Made by a program: the position numbers and the translations under genes. Positions 1 through 5,911 of a DNA stretch of 7,964 nucleotides are shown piece by piece. Below the pieces are notes generated by a model. It searched no databases. It was not told the DNA's origin and saw only the letters and a program-made list of their open reading frames with translations. The stretch is from Bacillota bacterium. GTDB lineage: Bacteria; Bacillota; Sulfobacillia; Thermaerobacterales; Thermaerobacteraceae. The DNA lies in the NCBI GenBank assembly GCA_003242195.1, contig QGUQ01000077.1:1-7964 (forward strand). The letters are read 5' to 3'. The first letter of the stretch is position 1; each line of letters opens with the position of its first letter.

Positions 1-72
1 ACCCCGGACGCCCGGGTTCCCGACGACGCCGAGATCGAGGTCCGGCCGGCCATCTCCGGCGGCGCGGCCTGA
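1..72 (+). CDS. C-terminal end of a MoaD/ThiS-family (TtuB-like) sulfur carrier protein, partial
   Basis: Frame 1 is open from the window edge to TGA at 70-72 and encodes 23 residues, ending EIEVRPAISGGAA. The pattern of an acidic turn, a beta strand (EIEVRPAI) and SGG is the usual end of MoaD, ThiS and TtuB proteins, whose last glycine is adenylated and thiocarboxylated to carry sulfur. The next gene is a TtuA-type tRNA thiolase, which in Thermus takes sulfur from the carrier TtuB, so a TtuB-like role is the best inference; molybdopterin or thiamine synthesis remain possible. Odd point: two alanines follow the diglycine, so the protein would need trimming before activation, or it is inactive as a carrier. 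The start and most of the gene lie outside the window. The family call rests on the tail motif and the neighbour only. Confidence 0.6.
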   Translation, partial: TPDARVPDDAEIEVRPAISGGAA

Positions 73-118
73 ACGGGACGCGGGCGCGGCGCGGGTGGGG
101 TCGGCGCCCGGGCGGCGC

Positions 119-124
119 GAGGTG
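119..124 (+). promoter_or_regulatory. Ribosome binding site deciding the ttuA start
   Basis: GAGGTG lies 6 nt before the ATG at 131. This favours ATG 131 over the in-frame GTG at 95, which has no comparable purine motif and would add 12 residues unlike the family's N-terminus. Confidence 0.7.
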
Positions 125-130
125 ATCCCC

Positions 131-1042
131 ATGAAGTGCACCAAGTGCCGGGAGCAGGCCGTGGTGCCCATCAAGCGGCACAACGCGGCCTTCTGTACGG
201 AGCATTTCTTCGAGTACTTCGAGAACCAGGTGGAACGGGCCATCAAGGAGCACCGCATGTTCCGCCGGGACGACAAGATCCTGGTGGCGGTCTCCGGCGG
301 CAAGGACAGCCTGGTGGTCTGGGACGTCCTTCTGCGCATGGGGTATGAGGCCCACGGCCTGTACATCGACCTGGGCATCGGCGACTACTCCAAGCGCTCG
401 ACGGAAAAGGTCCGCAAGTTCGCGGAAGAACGCGGCGCCACGCTGCGCGTGGTGTCCATCGAGGAGGAATACGGCCTGGGCACCCGCGAGCTCGCCCGCA
501 AGGCCGGCCGCCCGGCCTGCTCCGCCTGCGGCCTGAACAAGCGCTACCTGTTCAACCGGGAGGCCCTGGAGGGCGGGTACGACGTCATCGTCACGGGCCA
601 CAACCTCGACGACGAGGCCGCGACGCTGCTGGGCAACATCCTCCACTGGAACACCGGGTACCTGGCCCGGCAGTCGCCGGTCCTGGAGGCCACGGCGCCC
701 AACCTGGTGAAGAAGGTGAAGCCCCTGTACCGGCTGACCGAGCGGGAGATCGCTTCCTACGCCGTGCTACGGGGGATCGACTACATCGTCGAGGAGTGCC
801 CGATGGCCAAGGGAGCCAAGTCCATCCAGTACAAGCACATCCTCAACCAGCTGGAGGAGCTTTCGCCCGGAGCCAAGGCTCGCTTCCTCTTCGGCTTCCT
901 GGAGAAGGGGCGCCCGTACTTCGCGGAGGAACGGGAGAAGGTGGAGGTCCGTCCGTGCCAGGTGTGCGGCCAGCCTACCACCGCCGAGGTGTGCGCCCAC
1001 TGCCGGATGATGCAGCGGGTCGGCGCGGCCGTCGCCCGCTGA
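131..1042 (+). CDS. ttuA: TtuA/Ncs6-family tRNA 2-thiolation protein (TIGR00269-like)
   Basis: This 303-residue protein belongs to the PP-loop ATPases that adenylate and thiolate a tRNA uridine; TtuA makes 2-thiouridine at position 54 in thermophiles, while Ncs6/CTU1 acts at U34. Domains seen: N-terminal zinc finger (C3, C6, C22, H25), PP-loop SGGKDS at 55-60, CSACG at 130-134, GHNLDDEA at 156-163, a further cysteine at C223 (EECPM), and a C-terminal zinc ribbon (C276, C279, C288, C291). C130, C133 and C223 match the three cysteines that hold the [4Fe-4S] cluster in Thermus TtuA, so a cluster-dependent, non-redox mechanism is likely. Length is normal for the family. It follows the sulfur-carrier gene by 58 nt on the same strand, suggesting one operon. 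Which uridine is modified cannot be read from the sequence. Confidence 0.88.
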   Translation: MKCTKCREQAVVPIKRHNAAFCTEHFFEYFENQVERAIKEHRMFRRDDKILVAVSGGKDSLVVWDVLLRMGYEAHGLYIDLGIGDYSKRSTEKVRKFAEERGATLRVVSIEEEYGLGTRELARKAGRPACSACGLNKRYLFNREALEGGYDVIVTGHNLDDEAATLLGNILHWNTGYLARQSPVLEATAPNLVKKVKPLYRLTEREIASYAVLRGIDYIVEECPMAKGAKSIQYKHILNQLEELSPGAKARFLFGFLEKGRPYFAEEREKVEVRPCQVCGQPTTAEVCAHCRMMQRVGAAVAR

Positions 1043-1130
1043 AAGGGTCGTCCGCTACGGGAGAGGACGTTCCCGCTAGTGGAAGGAGTGCCGCCGTTCG
1101 CAGGCGCTCGCGTACCGGCGCGCCCGCCGC

Positions 1131-1421
1131 TCAGGAACGATGCCACGCCAGGCCGCGCCAGGGAGCGGGCGCCTGCCCGTTCCACGGCTCCTGCCGCTTG
1201 CCCAAAGCGCGCTGCGCGGAGATGATGAGCGCGTCCAGCTCCCGGCTGACGCGCAAGACCTCCTCCTGCGTCAGGTCGGACGCCTTCGTCACCAGCCGGT
1301 AGAGCTCCGCGCGCAACGCCTCGATCTCCCGGGTGATGCGAGCCCACGTTTCACCCGCGGGGTCGCAAGGAACCGCCGTCGCGGTCTTGCCCGCCACGCT
1401 CGGGGAATTCTCCGTCGCCAT
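1131..1421 (-). CDS. Spo0E-like aspartyl-phosphate phosphatase
   Basis: The 96-residue protein has the Spo0E signature of two short helices: an ITREIEALRAELYRLV segment (29-44), the loop KASDLTQEEVL, then VSRELDALI (58-66) with the S-x-E-L-D motif at 59-63. In Bacillus this family removes phosphate from Spo0A~P and so restrains entry into sporulation. The roughly 25-residue N-terminal and 25-residue C-terminal tails are not part of the family core. ATG 1421 was chosen because GGAG motifs (GGAGTGGGAG) lie just upstream; a TTG at 1439 would add six residues. It is convergent with ttuA, and its first 71 nt overlap another small minus-strand ORF in a different frame. The call implies a spore former or a close relative; the partner response regulator is not in this window. 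Confidence 0.75.
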   Translation of the reverse strand: MATENSPSVAGKTATAVPCDPAGETWARITREIEALRAELYRLVTKASDLTQEEVLRVSRELDALIISAQRALGKRQEPWNGQAPAPWRGLAWHRS

Positions 1422-1581
1422 CGACTCCCACTCCGTCAAGAGCTCGGTCCCGGGCGTACCGCTGGAGCCGGCCCAGCTCGGCCTCGATGGCTCGCAGCGT
1501 CGCCTTGTCGGGGCGCCGGTTCAGTTCGCGACGCAGTTCTTGCAATCGGGCCAGGATGTCGTCCAGATTGTCCGGGTTCAT
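1351..1581 (-). CDS. Small helical hypothetical protein overlapping the Spo0E-like gene
   Basis: This is a 76-residue ORF if started at ATG 1581 (99 residues from ATG 1650). Residues 4-46 look like a real helical hairpin or short coiled coil, with regularly spaced leucines (LDDILARLQELRREL, then LRAIEAELGRLQRYARD). From about residue 50 the protein becomes Gly/Asp/Arg-rich without structure, exactly where it runs out of frame over the start of the Spo0E-like gene for 71 nt. AGGG sits only 3 nt before ATG 1581, a weak ribosome site; the longer form would add a CGACPHAN segment. It has no family I recognise. It may be a short gene translationally coupled to the phosphatase, or the 5' half of a gene fused to it before a frameshift. 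Confidence 0.4.
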   Translation of the reverse strand: MNPDNLDDILARLQELRRELNRRPDKATLRAIEAELGRLQRYARDRALDGVGVDGDGEFPERGGQDRDGGSLRPRG

Positions 1582-1693
1582 GACCCTGTTCGCGTGCGGA
1601 CAGGCACCACAACCGCCATGGTCAGGAAAGTCAAGGAATCCATGCTCCATGGGGGCAAGCCACGGATGCGACCCGCGCGCTTCCCGGAGCCTT

Positions 1694-1710
1694 CATTGGG
1701 TTGTCCAATG
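1694..1710. promoter_or_regulatory. Perfect inverted repeat between divergent genes, possible operator
   Basis: CATTGG and CCAATG flank a 5-nt spacer (GTTGT). The site lies between the minus-strand Spo0E region and the plus-strand zinc-ribbon gene, where a regulator of either could bind. No convincing promoter was found next to it; TTGTCC at 1701-1706 overlaps the right arm but has a poor -10. A six-base dyad can arise by chance. Confidence 0.25.
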
Positions 1711-1806
1711 TGCGGGCGTCCTTCACCCTCCGGGTTCCATCGCCCATGGCGGGCGTAAGAGCCGCGCGGCGGGGCACGTTACGGGAGGAAGGCGAGGTGA
1801 CGACCC

Positions 1807-1998
1807 ATGCCCCACACCGGCGAGGAACCCGGAGCTGGACTCTACCGGTGCACCCGCTGCGGCCAGGCCGTCCACCTGGACGACGCAGGCGACCGGTTGC
1901 CGCCATGCCCCGAATGCCACCACACGGAGTTCGTCAGTGCCAGCCTGACCGAACGGCCGCGAGGGGCCAGATCGGCGCGCCGGCTGAACGAGGACTGA
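1807..1998 (+). CDS. Small zinc-ribbon protein
   Basis: The protein has 63 residues. Residues 13-42 form one zinc ribbon, with CxxC knuckles at C15/C18 and C34/C37 separated by 15 residues, and the typical LPPCPEC and TEF that follow in rubredoxin-like or DUF1451-type ribbons. The Arg-rich tail (about 49-60) could touch nucleic acid or be disordered. A clear ribosome site, GAGGTGA at 1794-1800, lies 6 nt before the ATG, in a context very like that of ttuA. It stands alone on the plus strand, followed after 19 nt by a strong hairpin. Metal binding is well supported; the cellular role is unknown. Confidence 0.72.
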   Translation: MPHTGEEPGAGLYRCTRCGQAVHLDDAGDRLPPCPECHHTEFVSASLTERPRGARSARRLNED

Positions 1999-2017
1999 AC
2001 GCAAGCGAATCAAGATC

Positions 2018-2043
2018 AGGCCCCGCGCCCACGCGCGGGGCCT
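2018..2043. terminator. Hairpin terminator between the zinc-ribbon gene and tRNA-Gly
   Basis: A perfect 10-bp stem (AGGCCCCGCG / CGCGGGGCCT) closes a 6-nt loop. It lies 19 nt after the zinc-ribbon stop and 27 nt beyond the tRNA 3' end. On the minus strand it is followed by a T-containing run (TGATCTTGATT), on the plus strand by GCGGCTT, so it best serves the tRNA transcript and may end both. Confidence 0.65.
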
Positions 2044-2070
2044 GCGGCTTCATCCGAGCAGACCAGCCTC

Positions 2071-2145
2071 TGGAGCGGGAGACGGGAATCGAACCCGCGG
2101 CCTTCACCTTGGGAGGGTGACGCTCTACCACTGAGCTACTCCCGC
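2071..2145 (-). tRNA. tRNA-Gly (anticodon CCC)
   Basis: Read on the minus strand the cloverleaf is complete. The acceptor stem GCGGGAG / CTCCCGC has 7 pairs; the D arm is GCTC..GAGC; the anticodon stem TCACC / GGTGA closes the 7-base loop CTCCCAA; the T arm is GCGGG TTCGAAT CCCGT with one G-T pair. The discriminator base is T, as usual for bacterial tRNA-Gly, and CCA is encoded at 2073-2071. The anticodon CCC is at 2113-2111 and reads GGG, a codon expected to be common in a GC-rich genome. The mature tRNA body is 72 nt plus CCA. It has its own promoter and appears to be transcribed alone. Confidence 0.96.
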
Positions 2146-2148
2146 ACC

Positions 2149-2168
2149 CCGCGGGCTAGCGCCCGCGG
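2149..2168 (-). other. Hairpin in the 5' leader of the tRNA-Gly transcript
   Basis: An 8-bp GC-only stem (CCGCGGGC with GCCCGCGG) closes a 4-base loop, ending 3 nt upstream of the mature tRNA 5' end. It lies between the predicted tRNA promoter and the tRNA, so it would be in the RNase P leader. It could instead be left over from termination of the upstream transporter operon, but no T run follows it. Confidence 0.45.
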
Positions 2169-2177
2169 CACAAGTCC

Positions 2178-2206
2178 ATGATAGCGCAGGCCCGGCCGCG
2201 GCGCAA
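2178..2206 (-). promoter_or_regulatory. Promoter for tRNA-Gly
   Basis: On the minus strand TTGCGC (2206-2201) and TATCAT (2183-2178) are separated by exactly 17 bp and match the sigma-A consensus at four and five of six bases as read. The expected transcript start, near 2171, is about 26 nt before the tRNA. Confidence 0.62.
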
Positions 2207-2207
2207 C

Positions 2208-2226
2208 CGTCCCTGCGACCGGGACG
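2208..2226 (-). terminator. Possible weak terminator of the osmolyte transporter operon
   Basis: CGTCCC and GGGACG form a 6-bp stem with a 7-nt loop, two bases after the stop codon of the last operon gene. Only GTTG follows it on the minus strand. It touches the -35 box of the tRNA promoter, so read-through into the tRNA gene is possible. Confidence 0.35.
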
Positions 2227-2228
2227 CG

Positions 2229-3158
2229 TCAGGGCAGCAGGTCCTCCCGGCGCAGCCAGTCCCGGGCCACGTCGGCCGGCTCCTCGCCGTCGACCTCCAC
2301 ACGGCGGTTCAGTTCCCGGGCTTCCTCGTCGGGTAGCCGCCCGGCCAGCTGGTTCAGGATCTCCCCCAACTCGGGGTGCTTCTCCAGCACGTCGCCCCGC
2401 ACCACCGGCGCCACGTAGTAGGGCGGGAAGAACCGCAGGTCGTCCTCCAGTACGACCAGATCATACTCCGCCAGCTTGCCGTCGGTAGCGAAGGCCACCA
2501 TCACATCGGCCTGGTCTTCCACCAGGACCTGATACTTGAGCCCGGTGTCCACGGAGCGCGTCTTGCCAAACTTGAACCCGTAGGTCTCCTGCAAGCCCGG
2601 CAGGCCGTCCGGCCGCTCCTGGAACTCGTGGGTGGAGACCAGGGTCAAGTCGCCGGCGTGGTCCTTCAGGTCGCTGATCCGGCTGATGCCGAGGCGCTGG
2701 GCGTCCTCCTTCTCCATTGCCAGTGCGTAGGTATTGTTGAGCCCCAGCGGCTCCAGCCAGTGCAGGTTCCACCGTTCTTCGTACATCCGCTTGACGGTGT
2801 CGTAAGCCGCCTGGGGATCCGTCACCGATTCCTGCTTAAGGATGTTCACCAGCCCGGTGCCGGTGTACTCGGCGTAGAGGTCGATCTCACCGTTGACGAG
2901 AGCCTCGTGGTTGATCAGGGTGCCCCCGAGGTTCAACTTGCGCTCCACCTGATAGCAGTTGGCTTCGAGCAACTGGGAGAGGATCTCACCGAGGATGAGC
3001 TGTTCGGTGAAGTCCTTGGATCCGACACGGACCGTGCCCTTGTATTCCTCACACTGCGCGGCAGCCTGCTCGCTGCCCCCGCCACCGCACGCGGTGGCCA
3101 GCAGGGCGGCCAGGACCAGCAGCACCAGCACGCGGACCATCGCCTTCTGTGTGTGCAC
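2229..3158 (-). CDS. opuCC: Osmolyte ABC transporter substrate-binding lipoprotein (OpuCC/OsmX-like)
   Basis: The 309-residue product starts with a lipoprotein signal: a basic residue, a leucine/valine-rich stretch (8-20), then lipobox LATAC with the lipidated Cys at 24 and a Gly-rich linker. The rest is one OpuAC-type type II periplasmic-binding fold, with hallmarks VGSKDFTEQ (45-53), ILGEILSQLLE, YAEYTGTG (95-102), ATDGKL (224-229) and PPYYVAPVV (245-253). Such proteins bind glycine betaine, choline or carnitine in an aromatic cage; the ligand here is not decided. C36 and C68 could form a disulfide. GTG 3158 was chosen because GGGGGTGATGGA stands right before it and gives a compact signal peptide; ATG 3140 and GTG 3206 are weaker alternatives. 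It is the last gene of the operon, 57 nt after the second permease. Confidence 0.9.
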   Translation of the reverse strand: MHTQKAMVRVLVLLVLAALLATACGGGGSEQAAAQCEEYKGTVRVGSKDFTEQLILGEILSQLLEANCYQVERKLNLGGTLINHEALVNGEIDLYAEYTGTGLVNILKQESVTDPQAAYDTVKRMYEERWNLHWLEPLGLNNTYALAMEKEDAQRLGISRISDLKDHAGDLTLVSTHEFQERPDGLPGLQETYGFKFGKTRSVDTGLKYQVLVEDQADVMVAFATDGKLAEYDLVVLEDDLRFFPPYYVAPVVRGDVLEKHPELGEILNQLAGRLPDEEARELNRRVEVDGEEPADVARDWLRREDLLP

Positions 3159-3215
3159 TCCATCACCCCCGTCCACTTTGTGGGCCATCACGTTGTGGGC
3201 AGTCACGGCACAGAC

Positions 3216-3875
3216 CTAGCTTGCGGTCACCTCGGACCGGATCCCCGGCGAGGTGAGCCTGTTCTCCAGAGCCCCCAGCAAGCGGTCCCCCAGGATGGCC
3301 AGGAGCGCCGTGGGGACCGCGCCGGTCACGATCGTCGCGCTATCTGCCAGGGCGATACCCGTGAAGATCAGGTCTCCGAGGCCACCGGCGCCGATCTTGG
3401 CAGCCAGGGTCGCGATGCTGACGCAGATCACCGTGCTGGTCTTGATGCCGGCCACGATGACGGGCAGGGCCAGGGGCAACTCCACCCGCAGCAGCCGCTG
3501 GCGGGCCGTCATGCCCATGCCCACGGCCGCCTCCCGGACACCCGGGTCGACGCCGGTGATGCCCACGTACGTGTTGCGCACGATGGGCAGCACCGCCTTG
3601 AAGGTGACGGCCGCCACGGCGGGCCAGAAGCCGATGCCCATCAAGGGCAGGGCCAGCACCACGGCCGCCAGGCTGGGTACCGTCTGGGCCGTGTTGGCCG
3701 CCGCCAACACGGGCCCGGAGAGCGCCGGGAGGCGGGTGATCAGGATGCCCAGGCCGACCCCGAGGGTCACGGAGATGGCCAGCGCGGTCATGGTGAGCCA
3801 GATGTGCTGGAGGGTCAGGTCCAGGATGCGCTGGTGGTTCTCCAGCCAGAAAGCGACGATGCCTTCCCGCGTCAT
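3216..3875 (-). CDS. opuCD: Osmolyte ABC transporter permease, second subunit (OpuCB/OpuCD-like)
   Basis: This is a 219-residue BPD-type (MetI-fold) inner-membrane permease. Hydrophobic segments lie near 24-46, 55-79, 83-100, 133-156 and 181-197. The cytoplasmic coupling loop has the EAA motif, EAAVGMGMT (115-123) followed by LPLALPVIVAGIKT, and IGAGGLG (161-167) follows. It is a clear paralogue of the preceding permease: both carry RNTYVGITGVD, GMGMT, LPLALPVI and IGAGGLG. The start is ATG 3875, overlapping the upstream stop as ATGA, with GGAGGTGA just before it, so translation is probably coupled. The frame stays open far upstream, to 4508, but that part runs out of frame through the first permease and is not gene. 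The pair should form a heterodimeric pore for a betaine-type osmolyte. Confidence 0.9.
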   Translation of the reverse strand: MTREGIVAFWLENHQRILDLTLQHIWLTMTALAISVTLGVGLGILITRLPALSGPVLAAANTAQTVPSLAAVVLALPLMGIGFWPAVAAVTFKAVLPIVRNTYVGITGVDPGVREAAVGMGMTARQRLLRVELPLALPVIVAGIKTSTVICVSIATLAAKIGAGGLGDLIFTGIALADSATIVTGAVPTALLAILGDRLLGALENRLTSPGIRSEVTAS

Positions 3876-4582
3876 GCCGTCACCTCCGCCGCCCGCTCGC
3901 GGCCGGCCTGCCGCCCGCTCCCCGCGCCGCCGCGCAGGCCCGGCGAGACCAGCCGACCCTCCAGCACCCCCAGCAGGCGGTCGAACAGGATGGCCAGCAG
4001 GACGGACGGAATGGCGCCGGCCAGCATCATCGCAACGTTGGTGGTTCCCAGACCCCGGACGATCAGCACGCCGAGGCCGCCGGCGCCGATCCAGGCCGCG
4101 ATGGTCGCCGTGCCCACCATCAACACCGCGGCCGTCCGGATGCCGGCCAGGATGACGGGCAGGGCGAGGGGCAGGCGAACGCGCCACAGCACCTGCGCGG
4201 GCGTCATGCCCATCCCCCGGGCGGCTTCCAGCAGGGACGCATCGACTCCGGTGATACCGACGTAGGTGTTGCGGATCAGGACCAGTTGCACGTACAGCAC
4301 CAGCGCCACCAGCGCCGGCACCGTGCCGATGCCCAGCAGCGGGATCATCAGGCCGAAGAGGGCGATGGACGGGATGGTGTAGATCACATTCGCCAGCCAG
4401 AGCACCGGCCCCGCCAGGCCGCGCCGGTGGCTGATCAGCACGCCCAGGAGCACCCCCACCACCGTGGCGATGGCCAATCCCAGCAAGGACAGACGGGCGT
4501 GCTCCCACGTGTAACCGAGCACCCGGTCCCAGTGGCGCGCCATGTACAGGGCGAACCGCTCGATGTGCTCGCCAAAGGTCAC
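3872..4582 (-). CDS. opuCB: Osmolyte ABC transporter permease, first subunit (OpuCB-like)
   Basis: The 236-residue membrane protein of the OpuC/OsmW permease type has about five hydrophobic helices (around 31-50, 58-82, 87-104, 138-158, 184-205). Its EAA coupling loop is EAARGMGMT (119-127) followed by RLPLALPVILAG, and IGAGGLG follows at 165-171. Start choice: GAGGTGG overlaps the stop of the ATPase gene and lies 5 nt before GTG 4582; GTG 4591 would sit within that ribosome site and add three residues. The last about 20 residues are Gly/Arg-rich and cytoplasmic, beyond the usual family end. The gene abuts the ATPase upstream and overlaps the next permease by 4 nt, consistent with one polycistronic message. 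Function is inferred from family and operon. Confidence 0.9.
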   Translation of the reverse strand: MTFGEHIERFALYMARHWDRVLGYTWEHARLSLLGLAIATVVGVLLGVLISHRRGLAGPVLWLANVIYTIPSIALFGLMIPLLGIGTVPALVALVLYVQLVLIRNTYVGITGVDASLLEAARGMGMTPAQVLWRVRLPLALPVILAGIRTAAVLMVGTATIAAWIGAGGLGVLIVRGLGTTNVAMMLAGAIPSVLLAILFDRLLGVLEGRLVSPGLRGGAGSGRQAGRERAAEVTA

Positions 4583-4592
4583 CGGTACCACC

Positions 4593-5702
4593 TCACAAGA
4601 CCTGGGCGAGATAGTCGACCAGGTTGGTGTGGGTCAGCAGCCCGACCAGGCGGCCGCCGGCTTCCACCACGGGCAGGTGCCGGGTGCCGCTCTCCACCAT
4701 CACGCGGAAGCCCTCGTGCAAGCTGGCGCCGGGCTCGATAACCGGATGGTCGCGGCGGACGAGGTCGCCGACGGTGGCGGCCTCAAGGCGCCGATCCCGG
4801 ATATCCTCGGGATAGACGACGCCGAGGAACCGGCCGTCACCGTCGACCACCAGCAGGCTGTCGACGCGCCGCTTGCGCATCAGGGCCAGGGCCTGCTGCA
4901 AGCCCATACCGGCGAACACGGAGACCGGCCTGCGCACCATGACGTCGGCCACCTTAACGTCTCCGCCCGCCGCCAGACGGCGCTCCTTGCCCACGAAGGC
5001 GGCCACGAAGTCATCGGCGGGACTGCGTAGCAGTTCCTCGGGGGTACCCACCTGCACGATCTCCCCCGCGCGCATCACCACGATGCGGTCGGCCAGCTTC
5101 AGGGCCTCGTCCATGTCGTGGGTGACAAACAGGATGGTCTTGTGCAGGCGCTGCTGCAGCTCTTTGAGCTCGTCCTGCAAGCTCTCACGGGTGATGGGGT
5201 CCAGCGCCCCGAAGGGTTCGTCCATCAGGATGATGTCGGGTTCGGCGGCCAGGGCTCGCAGGACCCCTACCCTCTGTTGCTGCCCGCCCGACAGTTCCCG
5301 GGGATAGCGATCCCGGTAAGAGGCCGGGTCCATGTCCACCAGGCGCAGCAACTCGTCAACCCGCCGGTCAATGCGTTCCCGCTGCCAGCCGAGAAGACGG
5401 GGGACGACGGCGATGTTCTCGGCAATGGTCATGTGAGGAAACAAGCCGATCTGCTGGATCACGTAGCCGATGCGCCTACGGAGGGCCACGGGGTCGACCC
5501 GGCCCACGTCCTGCCCGTCCACGAGAATGCGACCGGACGTGGGCTCGATCAGGCGGTTGACCATCTTCATGGTCGTGGTCTTGCCGCAGCCACTGGGGCC
5601 GATCAGGCAGACCAGCTCACCCTTCTTGATGGTGAGGGTGAAATCACGAACGGCAGTTACGCCGCCGGGATATACCTTCGAAACTTTCTCGAACTCGATC
5701 AT
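4593..5702 (-). CDS. opuCA: Osmolyte ABC transporter ATP-binding protein with two CBS domains (OpuCA/OsmV-like)
   Basis: The 369-residue ATPase of a quaternary-amine importer has Walker A GPSGCGKT (35-42), a Q-loop near Q83-Q84, signature LSGGQQQR (137-144), Walker B IILMDEP (157-163) with E162 as catalytic base, and switch His H195 (THD). After about residue 245 come two CBS domains (about 250-308 and 311-366). In the OpuA/OpuC family such a tandem senses ionic strength or binds c-di-AMP to gate transport, so post-translational osmotic control is expected but not visible directly. The start is ATG 5702, 5 nt after GGAGGG; an in-frame start at 5717 has no such site. It is the first gene of the four-gene operon, with the permease start signals overlapping its stop codon. 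Confidence 0.93.
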   Translation of the reverse strand: MIEFEKVSKVYPGGVTAVRDFTLTIKKGELVCLIGPSGCGKTTTMKMVNRLIEPTSGRILVDGQDVGRVDPVALRRRIGYVIQQIGLFPHMTIAENIAVVPRLLGWQRERIDRRVDELLRLVDMDPASYRDRYPRELSGGQQQRVGVLRALAAEPDIILMDEPFGALDPITRESLQDELKELQQRLHKTILFVTHDMDEALKLADRIVVMRAGEIVQVGTPEELLRSPADDFVAAFVGKERRLAAGGDVKVADVMVRRPVSVFAGMGLQQALALMRKRRVDSLLVVDGDGRFLGVVYPEDIRDRRLEAATVGDLVRRDHPVIEPGASLHEGFRVMVESGTRHLPVVEAGGRLVGLLTHTNLVDYLAQVL

Positions 5703-5877
5703 GGCAACCCTCCACAAATGTTCGCCAAGCAGCCATCGGGTGACCCCGCGTGGTTGACGGGCAGGATGCTCTAGGGGCCCGCACCGTTATTGACGAATAA
5801 GAGTGAAATCAGCGCTTTTCATGAAGAAAGTCAAACAGGACCAACATGCAACGATTAAGGATCGAAAAGCCGCGTGT

Positions 5878-5907
5878 AGGGTAACACAAAACAACAATTG
5901 GTGTCAA
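5878..5907 (-). promoter_or_regulatory. Probable promoter of the osmolyte transporter operon
   Basis: On the minus strand a perfect -35 TTGACA (5907-5902) is followed after 18 bp by TACCCT (5883-5878), preceded by TG in extended -10 position. Transcription would start near 5871, leaving a leader of about 170 nt before ATG 5702. The -10 is weak (3 of 6), so activation or an alternative start is possible; TTGACT lies further downstream on the same strand but lacks a good -10. Confidence 0.45.
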
Positions 5908-5911
5908 ATTG
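5895..5911. promoter_or_regulatory. Dyad overlapping the operon -35 box, possible operator
   Basis: CAATTGGTGTCAAATTG reads as a 17-bp imperfect dyad: the outer five bases on each side pair exactly, plus one inner pair. It covers the predicted -35 of the transporter promoter, where a GbsR/OpcR-type repressor of osmolyte uptake could act. Assignment to any regulator is inference. Confidence 0.3.

Noticed and set aside
1043..1130. Possible ttuA terminator
   Set aside because: Only CGTCC/GGACG with an 11-nt loop could be paired, too weak to call and without a T run.
781..1347. Minus-strand ORF opposite the end of ttuA and the Spo0E region
   Set aside because: It is antisense to ttuA and in another frame from the Spo0E-like gene, with no motif and no ribosome site seen.
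2376..4265. Long 629-codon open frame on the plus strand
   Set aside because: It lies antisense to the clearly recognised binding-protein and permease genes and its translation is His/Gln/Gly-rich without family motifs; this is a usual by-product of high GC.
3876..4508. Upstream extension of the second permease frame
   Set aside because: The frame is open but its translation is Arg/Gly/Ala-rich and overlaps the first permease out of frame; ATG 3875 has a clear ribosome site and a family-like N-terminus.
5703..5871. Riboswitch (c-di-AMP ydaO type or glycine) in the operon leader
   Set aside because: No conserved core of either class could be matched by eye; left as a question for a covariance-model search.
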